Source of the DNA: JAWPMV01 sp038527215
GTDB taxonomy: Bacteria; Bacteroidota; Bacteroidia; J057
Length of the DNA stretch: 64,000 bases
NCBI GenBank assembly: GCA_038527215.1
Contig: JBCBGC010000027.1
Coordinates: forward strand, 1-64,000
Reading direction: 5' to 3'
Position 1 is the stretch's first letter. The number at the start of each line of letters is the position of its first letter. The translations under genes were made by a program, and so were the position numbers. The notes under the pieces are model-generated. The model saw only the letters and a list, made by a program, of their open reading frames with translations, was not told the DNA's origin and searched no databases. Positions 27,201-33,819 of the stretch are shown here, in pieces.

Positions 27201-27263
27201 GGTCATCACCAGTACGGCGACACTCACAATGAAACTGATTCCTATGACCCATTTTCCGTTCAT
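24210..27263 (-). CDS. GH3-like domain fused to serine hydrolase (class C beta-lactamase fold)
   Basis: A 1017-residue exported protein: a short N-terminal membrane anchor or signal (GISFIVSVAVLVMT), a glycoside hydrolase 3-like part (about 45-560), then a serine hydrolase (about 570-1010). In the second part Ser612 and Lys615 form SxxK (SITK), YSDAN supplies the Tyr, and HTGFTGT is the KTG equivalent, so it looks active. In the GH3-like part, the place where active NagZ-type enzymes carry the Asp nucleophile reads LSPVKD, and the KHFPGHG loop is replaced by ACPGPVGAYFPD, so this half looks inactive. Such fusions are common in Bacteroidota and are thought to act in cell-wall recycling; that is inference. 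Long leader region upstream. Confidence 0.83.
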   Translation of the reverse strand: MNGKWVIGISFIVSVAVLVMTTIPDRAPKSRQIKVPFLHHQQAWGDSTLRQLSEQEKLAQLFMVEVHPEDLQQDSLKEIFARATPGGLLFQGWDAYAQYEQTLVWQGKARTPLLIASGRNFSPYDIRLPIPVGDRFAAISQDSTHRQVARLLAQQNQQMGVHLQFLPSLEDLLGQQNRNLLPHRINEWTAALQQQGIIACPGPVGAYFPDLRDTLRRDSLLRPYQNFAQAGTGAMFMADAPLEKLTPFFHQENTIRNYWYRHLRYEGLILSPVKDVDHEEDLAKQLQRMILAGTDLMVIRPKDYPRALAYLSQLLQKDQLQLSFVEQKLRRVLAAKAWTQAPQFHQQVQLGKTRPLRLPAYRLVQEQINHRSQVLLRNEGRLLPLRELTEKKVHLVQIGEDNKAFSYQLKMYGPVSETRPSLVGKKAWRPLNVNFLKKYEPVILSFQGVYPDAQKDTVFIRSIQELTAKTSVVLVNFGPAQALNQLPLTSAVLQAHDTQAETAKIAAQILMGGRSAQGVLAYELGPQYPSGSGIQTEVSRLEFTYPEAAGLNPIALSEIDTIVQEAIGSFAIPGCQVLVAKAGKVVYHQSFGHHTYARKRKVWLTDLYDIASITKVAATTLASMEMTDNGRLALHQPIRQYFRQKEIWIDSMVVLDTVFWGLAADLPIPQVDSLNMVSRSQDSTQIPVVKVAERKRPTYQMDTLALAGDSLLILKSAPMGRWKKAARPLELSPADLLSHTSGLPAGLPILPFVRYKDKTTGKYDRYYQPTEDSLHQVAVAQNFYLRNDYLDSLWFSSLNMSVSPAKVYEYSDANMVLLQQTIDSINQTPINQFLAQRYYEPLGLQHITYQPRELFKADQIVPTEYDARWRGQLLRGYVHDPTAALLGGVSGNAGLFSNAHDLAVIMQMLLNGGNYGGHQFLKDQTVDLYTQQQRGHRGYGFDKPPKDGAYIIADDASPDSYGHTGFTGTCVWVDPAHDLVFVFLSNRVHPKANNWKLNTLRIRQRIHQAVYDAMEVE

Positions 27264-27360
27264 GTTGATGGCTAGCTTTATTCTTTACACTTATGACGCA
27301 GGTAGTACGGGAAGGACTTATTAGACGCCTTCAACGGTAGTTTTTGCATGTTAAACAAAC

Positions 27361-27724
27361 TCAGAATTGATCTTAACGGAAAAGAAGATCAACTCTAAGG
27401 TGGTCCGTGTGGGAAGGAAGTCCCTCATGCAAGGTTTAAGCACGCCTGTCTCCAAAACCTTCAATAAGGTAGGGTGATCGGGGGGTTGTTATAGCTTAAA
27501 CAGCGCAAGCAGGAGTCTTTGCAGAATCCTGATTGGTGGAGGGTGTAAGTATTCAGAGAAAAAAAATTACCGATATCCTTCTTCTACATACGAGAAAAAG
27601 GCGCCTTTCGTTGGTGAATCATGCATAAAATTGAAGGGCAGACTTATCGATTTTTATCCCCAAATCAAACATTTTGAAGATAGGAATAATCTAGGAGGAA
27701 AACTACTGACACCCTCCTTTTTTT
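27361..27724 (+). ncRNA. Candidate structured non-coding RNA
   Basis: The 485-base gap between parE and the GH3 fusion holds no credible gene but several stems on the plus strand: TTGATCTT/AAGATCAA (27367-27392), ACCTT/AAGGT (about 27457-27470), CAGGA/TCCTG (about 27510-27531), and a terminator-like GGAGG/CCTCC stem followed by seven Ts (27694-27724). Both flanking genes run on the minus strand, so a plus-strand terminator here has no coding client. I do not recognise an RNA family (it is not an evident RNase P, tmRNA or 6S RNA). Confidence 0.25.
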
Positions 27725-27748
27725 GCGTAAGAAAAAAGGAAGTTTTGT

Positions 27749-29617
27749 CTAAGCTGGAACAGCCTCTTCCTCCATGTCTTTTTCGACGCGAAGATTTTTG
27801 ATGATGAACTGCTGACGGTCAGGGGTGTTTTTGCCCATAAAGTACGTCAGCAATTTCTTGATCCCGGTGTCTTTTTCGAGCATGACCGGCTGAAGACGGA
27901 TGTCTTCTCCGATAAACTGCCCAAACTCATCTGGAGAGATTTCTCCCAGGCCTTTAAAGCGGGTAATTTCAGGTTTACCGCCTAGCTTCTGGATAGCAGC
28001 TTGCTTCTCATCTTCTGAGTAGCAGTAATAAGTATCCTTTTTGTTGCGTACCCTGAAAAGGGGCGTTTCCAAAATGAAGAGGTGGCCGCTTTTTACCAGA
28101 TCCGGGAAAAATTGCAGGAAGAAGGTCAACAAGAGCAGACGGATGTGCATACCGTCTACGTCGGCATCTGTAGCGATCACCACCTGGTTATAGCGGAGTC
28201 CATCCAGCCCGTCCTCAATGTTGAGGGCATGCTGAAGGAGGTTGAATTCCTCATTTTCATAGACCACTTTTTTGGTCAGGCCGAAGCAATTCAGGGGCTT
28301 TCCTCTCAAGCTAAATACCGCCTGGGTATTCACATCTCTTGCTTTGGTGATAGAACCACTGGCCGAGTCGCCCTCCGTGATGAAGAGGGTGGTGCGAAGT
28401 TTATCTTCCTCTTTACCCCGCTTATTGCTAAAGTGGGTGCGGCAATCCCGCAGTTTCTTGTTATGGAGGTTGGCCTTTTTGGCTCGCTGGGTAGCGAGTT
28501 TTTTGATGCCGGCAATCTCCTTGCGCTCCCGCTCGGATTGCTGGATCCGCTTGAGAATGGCGGCCGCAGAATCAGGATTTTTGTGGAGGTAGTTATCCAG
28601 TTCCTTGGTGAGGAAGTCATTGATAAAGGTCCGAACCGTCGGGCCTTCAGGGCCTATGTTAACGGAACCCAGTTTGGTTTTGGTTTGCGATTCAAAGACC
28701 GGTTCCTGTACCCGGATAGAAATGGCGGCAATGATAGAAGCCCGGATATCCGTGGTGTCAAAGCTTTTGCCGTAAAACTCTCTGACGGTTTTGACGATGG
28801 CTTCCCGGAATGCCTGCAGATGGGTTCCCCCTTGAGAGGTGTACTGTCCGTTGACAAAGGAATAATATTCTTCACCGTAGGAATTACCATGGGTAAGCGC
28901 CACCTCGATATCATAACCTTGCAGGTGGATGATCGGATAGCGGATGGCTTCCGGGTCTGTTTTTTTCTCTAGCAGGTCCAGCAAGCCGTTTTTGGAATGA
29001 AAGCGCTTGCCGTTTAAGAAGAGGGAGAGCCCGGCGTTGAGGTATGCGTAATTCCAAAGCTGATTTTCCAGGTATTGAGGGAGGAAACGGTAGTTTTTAA
29101 AGACCGTTTTATCCGGACGAAAAATCATGGTAGTCCCATTTTCCTCCGAAGACTTTTTGACTTTGTGGTCTTTGAGAATGACTCCTCTTTCAAATTCTGC
29201 CACTTTCACTTTGCCTTCCCGCACGGATTCTACCCGAAAGTAATCTGAAAGGGCATTCACCGCCTTGGTTCCTACCCCGTTCAGTCCCACGGATTTTTTA
29301 AAGGCTTCAGAGTCGTATTTACCCCCGGTATTGATGCGCGATACACAGTCGATCACCTTACCGAGCGGGATTCCCCTTCCAAAGTCGCGAATCAGGACTT
29401 CGCCCTCATCAATCTTGATGTCGATCTTTTTTCCGTGCCCCATGACATATTCGTCAATGGAGTTGTCTAGAATTTCTTTGACCAGGATATAAATACCATC
29501 GTCCTGCGAAGAACCATCTCCTAGTTTACCAATATACATTCCAGGGCGGAGCCGGATGTGCTCACGCCAGTCAAGGGATTTAATGCTGTCTTCGTTATAG
29601 ATGGGATTTTTGGCCAT
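27749..29617 (-). CDS. parE: DNA topoisomerase IV subunit B
   Basis: A 622-residue type IIA topoisomerase ATPase subunit, partner of ParC in decatenation. GHKL ATP-binding motifs are in place: LVKEILDNSIDEY (Glu and Asn for Mg-ATP), DFGRGIPLG, GGKYDSEAFKKSVGLNGVGTKAVNALS. The transducer region has QTKTKLGS. The TOPRIM domain has FITEGDSASGS and the DADVDG metal site, followed by TRFKGLGEI and GKNTPDRQQFI. The size and the IYNEDSIKSLDWREHIRLRPGMYIG beginning are those of ParE of Bacteroidota rather than GyrB. No parC lies downstream in the window. A promoter is visible upstream at 29675-29706. Confidence 0.93.
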   Translation of the reverse strand: MAKNPIYNEDSIKSLDWREHIRLRPGMYIGKLGDGSSQDDGIYILVKEILDNSIDEYVMGHGKKIDIKIDEGEVLIRDFGRGIPLGKVIDCVSRINTGGKYDSEAFKKSVGLNGVGTKAVNALSDYFRVESVREGKVKVAEFERGVILKDHKVKKSSEENGTTMIFRPDKTVFKNYRFLPQYLENQLWNYAYLNAGLSLFLNGKRFHSKNGLLDLLEKKTDPEAIRYPIIHLQGYDIEVALTHGNSYGEEYYSFVNGQYTSQGGTHLQAFREAIVKTVREFYGKSFDTTDIRASIIAAISIRVQEPVFESQTKTKLGSVNIGPEGPTVRTFINDFLTKELDNYLHKNPDSAAAILKRIQQSERERKEIAGIKKLATQRAKKANLHNKKLRDCRTHFSNKRGKEEDKLRTTLFITEGDSASGSITKARDVNTQAVFSLRGKPLNCFGLTKKVVYENEEFNLLQHALNIEDGLDGLRYNQVVIATDADVDGMHIRLLLLTFFLQFFPDLVKSGHLFILETPLFRVRNKKDTYYCYSEDEKQAAIQKLGGKPEITRFKGLGEISPDEFGQFIGEDIRLQPVMLEKDTGIKKLLTYFMGKNTPDRQQFIIKNLRVEKDMEEEAVPA

Positions 29618-29674
29618 AGTAGGAAATTAGGCTATAAAAAGGGGGTGGTGTTAATACTAAAATTTTCAGCAAAG

Positions 29675-29706
29675 CAAATATAAAAAGAAAATTAATGCGA
29701 GAAAAA
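29675..29706 (-). promoter_or_regulatory. Predicted promoter of parE
   Basis: On the minus strand TATATTTG (29682-29675) matches TAnnTTTG; a run TTTTT lies about 20 bases upstream as the -33 element. The start codon is about 58 bases downstream. Confidence 0.5.
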
Positions 29707-29869
29707 TTAGTATTACACGGAAAACCGTGGGTGAAAATACCTGTTTCCGGCAAACTTAGGCTGGGACGGGCGAAAACCACAACCCTGTGAATTGTTTGGC
29801 CGTACGAATTAGCATACCGTCGCTTTTCCCTTCTCATTTTTTATCTACCACCCCTCTACTTCAACAGCT

Positions 29870-31441
29870 ATGAATCCTGTCATCACGGGGGAAAAGCAGT
29901 CGCTTTCTCCTTCCCAGCGCCGTGAGCGCCACGAAGAGCGCCTGAAAAAAATTCAAGCCCTTCTGCTTAACAAAGTCGAAAACTGCGATTGGCACCATTT
30001 TGAAATAGACCTTAACCGGGCTGCGGCTCAACCCTTGGCCTGGAAAACTGAGCAACGGGCTGACATTCTGGATCTTATGATTCAGGAGGTTGGCGACAGT
30101 GGAAAGTATGAATTACGTTCGGAAACGGGAGAAGCCCTTTCCAGTCTGACCCGTGAAGGCCAGGAATCCCAGCAAAAAGTCATGGAAGAACTGATTTTAG
30201 GCTGGATCCTAAACTACCTGAAGGATGGCGATACCAGTATACGAGATATCATTCGACGGATTTTTGACACGAACGACACGGGAATTCACAACAATTCCGA
30301 GGCGGATGAGGGGGATTTGGGAATCTTTAATGAGAAGGATCGCAAGCGCCGCAATAAGCAGTTTTTTAACGCCATGAATAAGGGTTTTCGCAAGCCTGAA
30401 AATCCGCAGAACGTGGTCATCCTGGCCGAAGGTGATTCCTGGTTCGAATTCCCCCGGGTATCCTTGAAGAAAATCAGAATGCCCTTTATCAAGTGGGATC
30501 CGGTCAGAGATATTGTGGACCAGTTGATGGATGTGCCCCGTCTGATCAAAGGGCGCAAGAGTGCCCACAACCTGAACCCGAAAGGACGTGAATTTGCGAT
30601 CAAGAGCCTGGCCGCCGGAGGAGATTGGTTGAGCAATATGATTCACGGAGCGGAGTATATCGAGGAATTACGAGCCGTGTCTCCAGATGTCTTTCTCTTT
30701 AGCGGTGGGGGCAATGACCTCCTCGGCGACAACCGTCTGGCCGCCTTGGTGCGAGACCGTAATCATGAAGGTCAGTTACAGATCGATGCAGACAAGCTGG
30801 AAAACAATCCTGATCGTTATATCCGGGCTTTGTTAGCCAAGCGATTGACCCAACGAAACCGCCCTCATTTTGAGCGGGAAAAATATTTGCGAGGCCTTTC
30901 CTGGTTGAGAAAAGACTTCTTCCAGGTATTGAGCCTGAGCATGGCCCAGTATTTCTTACTGGTATCTGAGATCACCAACCTCGATAAGTATAAAAATCTG
31001 CTCATGATCACCCAGGGCTATGATGCGCCTATTCCTTCGAACAAAAAGGGCCCCTGGTGGAATCCGCTGAAGTGGATCGTCAATAAAAGCCTGGATAGCG
31101 GGAAATGGTTGTATCAGCCGCTGATGATGAAAGGTGTCACCGATCCGGAAGACCAGAAAGCGATCATTTATACCATGATCTTTGAGTTCAACGAAATGTT
31201 GATCCAACTGGCAGAGTACCAGCATTTCCCCAACTTCTTCCACATTGATTGCCGGGGAGTCGGGAAGGAGGAAAATGCCTGGTTTGACGAAATCCACTTG
31301 AAGAATTCATACAACGCAGACATTGCCTATACCTTCTTTAAGTGTATAGACGAAAATATGCCCGAGAAGAACCCATCCGGTTCGAGAACTCTCAAGCCCA
31401 AACAGAAAGTGTACAGGGTTCTGGACTATCCGCGCGACTAG
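29870..31441 (+). CDS. Large SGNH-hydrolase-like protein, copy 1
   Basis: A 523-residue, soluble protein with no signal peptide. From about residue 180 it carries the SGNH/GDSL blocks: AEGDSWFEFP (Ser190), SPDVFLFSGGGNDLLG (Asn282 in GxND), and DEIHL (Asp473, His476). SGNH enzymes are esterases, lipases or acyltransferases. The first 180 residues are unassigned: a helical, charged segment (ERHEERLKKIQALLLNKVENCDWHHF), then LGWILNYLKDGD, and the well-conserved IRRIFDTND. Between the GxND and DxxH blocks is an unusually long insertion with YLRGLSWLRKDFF and LLMITQGYDAP. A paralogue follows directly. The cellular role is not known; cytoplasmic location is inferred from the missing signal. Confidence 0.75.
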   Translation: MNPVITGEKQSLSPSQRRERHEERLKKIQALLLNKVENCDWHHFEIDLNRAAAQPLAWKTEQRADILDLMIQEVGDSGKYELRSETGEALSSLTREGQESQQKVMEELILGWILNYLKDGDTSIRDIIRRIFDTNDTGIHNNSEADEGDLGIFNEKDRKRRNKQFFNAMNKGFRKPENPQNVVILAEGDSWFEFPRVSLKKIRMPFIKWDPVRDIVDQLMDVPRLIKGRKSAHNLNPKGREFAIKSLAAGGDWLSNMIHGAEYIEELRAVSPDVFLFSGGGNDLLGDNRLAALVRDRNHEGQLQIDADKLENNPDRYIRALLAKRLTQRNRPHFEREKYLRGLSWLRKDFFQVLSLSMAQYFLLVSEITNLDKYKNLLMITQGYDAPIPSNKKGPWWNPLKWIVNKSLDSGKWLYQPLMMKGVTDPEDQKAIIYTMIFEFNEMLIQLAEYQHFPNFFHIDCRGVGKEENAWFDEIHLKNSYNADIAYTFFKCIDENMPEKNPSGSRTLKPKQKVYRVLDYPRD

Positions 31442-31465
31442 GTATTGCCTAAAAATTCTTGCCAA

Positions 31466-31504
31466 ACAGGCAGTCATATCAAGCATGGCTGCCTGTGTGC
31501 TTTT
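31466..31504 (+). terminator. Hairpin after SGNH copy 1
   Basis: ACAGGCAG (31466-31473) pairs with CTGCCTGT (31489-31496), followed by GTGCTTTT. The U-run is short, so this is a moderate call; it would separate the two SGNH transcripts. Confidence 0.5.
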
Positions 31505-31527
31505 CGTTCGACTACTGGAATGATTTA

Positions 31528-31535
31528 TATTTTTG
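31528..31535 (+). promoter_or_regulatory. Predicted -7 element of SGNH copy 2
   Basis: TATTTTTG fits TAnnTTTG and lies 60 bases before the ATG at 31595. It suggests copy 2 has its own promoter. Confidence 0.45.
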
Positions 31536-31594
31536 TAGTATATTGAATTTCAGGCTTTTCCCATCTCCTTTTTTTGTCATTTAATATAATAGTT

Positions 31595-33223
31595 ATGACT
31601 CCAGTTAGTAATGGAGGAGATAATACTACACCTCCTATGCCGACTCTTGAACAACATGAGGAGCGGCTGAAGAAAGTAAAAGCATTGCTGCTAAACAAAG
31701 TGGAAGACTGCGACTGGTTCCATTTTGAGATTGATCTCAATGAGGGGGAGGAAAAACAGAATGAGTGGAGTGAAGAAACCCATGGGAAAGTTTTGGATGA
31801 AAATATTCAGCCTGTGGGTCCGGGTGGAGGGTATAAGTTTGTTCCTGAAATCAAAAGTACTGATACCCAGACTAGGTCAGTTGAAGGGGAAACTTCTTCA
31901 GCAGAGGGGGAAACTTCTAAAATTACTCGGAAGGATGTGTTGGAAAAACATATTTTGGGTTGGGTGCTACTCTATTTGAAAGATGACTCAACGAATATCC
32001 GTGAGATAATTCGGAGAATTTTTGACACGAACGATTCCGGAATTTTCAATAACTCCGAAGCAGATGAAGGCCAGTTAGGAATTTTCAACGAAAAAGACCG
32101 GGCGCGGCGTAACAAGCACTTTTTTAAGGTCATGAACAAAGGCTTTCGGGATCAAAAAAACACTCAGAATGTGGTTATTTTGGCCGAGGGAGATTCCTGG
32201 TTTGAATTCCCCCGTGTTTCTCTCCGCAAGATCCGCTTGCCTTGGATCGGATGGGACCCTGTGCGGGACATCGTGGATCACCTGATGGATTTACCTCGCC
32301 TGATTCGCCTGATCCGTAAAAAAATAAAAAACACTCAGGATACCCCAGCCAATCTTAATCAGCAAAATCGGGCCTTCGCTGTAAAAAGCCTGGCCGCAGG
32401 AGGAGATTGGCTCAGTAATATGATCCATGGGGCGGAGTATATTGAGGAATTGAGAGCGATATCTCCGGATGTGTTTTTGTTCAGTGGCGGCGGTAACGAC
32501 CTTTTGGGAAATAACCGTCTAGCAGCCTTGGTGAGGGATAGGGTTCACGAAGGTCCCTTGTCCATCCATCGAGGCATACATGATGGGAATCCGCGCTATA
32601 TCAATGCCTTACTAGAAAAACGCCTGAACAAAAAGACAAATTTCCCTTTGGAGGAGGAAATGTATCTCCGCGGGCTGAAGTGGCTGCGAAAAGATTTTTT
32701 CCATGTATTGAGCTTATGTATGACCCAATATTTTCTCCTGGTTTCCGAGATCACTAAGCTGGGAAAATATAAAAAGCTATTGCTCATAACCCAGGGCTAT
32801 GATGCTCCCCAGCCTTCAAATAAATTAGCTCCCTGGTGGAAACTCCCGCAACGGATTGTTAATAAATCTCTGGGCAGTGGAAAATGGCTATATCAACCGC
32901 TGATGATGAAAGGTATTACCAATCCTAAAGATCAGGAGGCGATTATTTATACCATGATTTATGAGTTCAACGAAATGCTGATTCAACTAGCAGAGTACAA
33001 AGCGTTTCGGAATCTTTTTCATATCGACTGTCGTGGAGTAGGCAAGAAGCCAGAGGACTGGTTTGATGAAATCCATCTCACCTCTAAGCGCTACGCAGAC
33101 GTCGCTTTCACCTTTTTTACTTGTATCAATGAAGTAATTCCCCATCGTGAAAAAATCGCAACAGGGGAGTATACGCATGGCAAAAAGGTATTCAGGGTGG
33201 TGGACACCTTAAAAGTGAAGTAG
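31595..33223 (+). CDS. Large SGNH-hydrolase-like protein, copy 2
   Basis: A 542-residue paralogue of the preceding gene, aligned along nearly its whole length. I choose the ATG at 31595 (MTPVSNGGDN) because it matches the length of copy 1; an ATG at 31574 is also possible. All catalytic blocks are retained: AEGDSWFEFP (Ser201), FSGGGNDLLG (Asn301), DEIHL (Asp491, His494). The two copies differ most at residues 50-110, where this copy has an insertion with a near repeat SVEGETSSAEGETS, and at the C-terminus. Base composition is visibly more AT-rich than copy 1, with more AAA, AAT and TTT codons. Both active sites are kept, which argues that both copies are selected. Confidence 0.75.
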   Translation: MTPVSNGGDNTTPPMPTLEQHEERLKKVKALLLNKVEDCDWFHFEIDLNEGEEKQNEWSEETHGKVLDENIQPVGPGGGYKFVPEIKSTDTQTRSVEGETSSAEGETSKITRKDVLEKHILGWVLLYLKDDSTNIREIIRRIFDTNDSGIFNNSEADEGQLGIFNEKDRARRNKHFFKVMNKGFRDQKNTQNVVILAEGDSWFEFPRVSLRKIRLPWIGWDPVRDIVDHLMDLPRLIRLIRKKIKNTQDTPANLNQQNRAFAVKSLAAGGDWLSNMIHGAEYIEELRAISPDVFLFSGGGNDLLGNNRLAALVRDRVHEGPLSIHRGIHDGNPRYINALLEKRLNKKTNFPLEEEMYLRGLKWLRKDFFHVLSLCMTQYFLLVSEITKLGKYKKLLLITQGYDAPQPSNKLAPWWKLPQRIVNKSLGSGKWLYQPLMMKGITNPKDQEAIIYTMIYEFNEMLIQLAEYKAFRNLFHIDCRGVGKKPEDWFDEIHLTSKRYADVAFTFFTCINEVIPHREKIATGEYTHGKKVFRVVDTLKVK

Positions 33224-33331
33224 CCACTAAACATCTTTGCCTTCTCCTCGTTAAAGCAACAGAAAGATAGTTGAATCTCTTTCCTGAGAATGCCTATCTT
33301 TGTCAAATCTGAAATAACGCTAAAAGTGCTT

Positions 33332-33670
33332 ATGCAAGATTCAATGATCAAGGTGACGGATGAAGCCTGGGACCACATCGTAAAGTTGAGGCAGGACGAA
33401 GGCTTTGATGAAACCTATGGGCTTCGGGTCAGTGTGGAAGGAGGCGGATGCTCCGGCTTATCTTATAAGCTGGACTTTGATAACCAGGAGCAACCAGGCG
33501 ATCAACTGATTGAGGATAAAGGCATCAAAATCTTTGTCAACATGAAGAGCTTGTTATACCTGGTGGGCACTGAGCTGGATTATACCGGAGGCTTACATGG
33601 GAAAGGCTTTCATTTTGCCAATCCCAATGCAAGTCGTACCTGCGCCTGCGGCGAAAGTTTCTCCGTCTAA
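33332..33670 (+). CDS. A-type iron-sulfur carrier protein (IscA/SufA/ErpA family)
   Basis: A small HesB/IscA-type protein of about 112 residues from the ATG at 33332 (a second ATG at 33344 is equally plausible). The three conserved cysteines that bind the Fe-S cluster are Cys40 in EGGGCSGLSY, and Cys104 and Cys106 in SRTCACGESF at the C-terminus. MKSLLYLVGTELDYTGGLHGKGFHFANPNA is also typical. It delivers clusters to apoproteins. It is not in an isc or suf operon here; it stands alone with its own terminator, so which A-type subfamily it belongs to is undecided. Confidence 0.93.
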   Translation: MQDSMIKVTDEAWDHIVKLRQDEGFDETYGLRVSVEGGGCSGLSYKLDFDNQEQPGDQLIEDKGIKIFVNMKSLLYLVGTELDYTGGLHGKGFHFANPNASRTCACGESFSV

Positions 33671-33693
33671 GAAAATAAGGGAATTTCCCTGGG

Positions 33694-33735
33694 TGGTTTG
33701 AGCATGGACTTGTCCATATTCAAACCATTTTTTTT
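33694..33735 (+). terminator. Intrinsic terminator
   Basis: TGGTTTG/CAAACCA outer stem (33694-33700, 33721-33727) and ATGGAC/GTCCAT inner stem, followed by eight Ts. It ends the Fe-S carrier transcript. Confidence 0.88.
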
Positions 33736-33819
33736 AGGTCAAAAAGGCGGCTTTTGGCGCTTGGATTGCTTTTGCCGGTGCGAATTCGTAATATCCAAAG
33801 AATCTTATCATCCCTCCCT

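Noticed and set aside
28082..28972. Plus-strand frame of 296 codons inside parE
   Set aside because: Antisense to a highly conserved topoisomerase gene; no motif or signal supports it.
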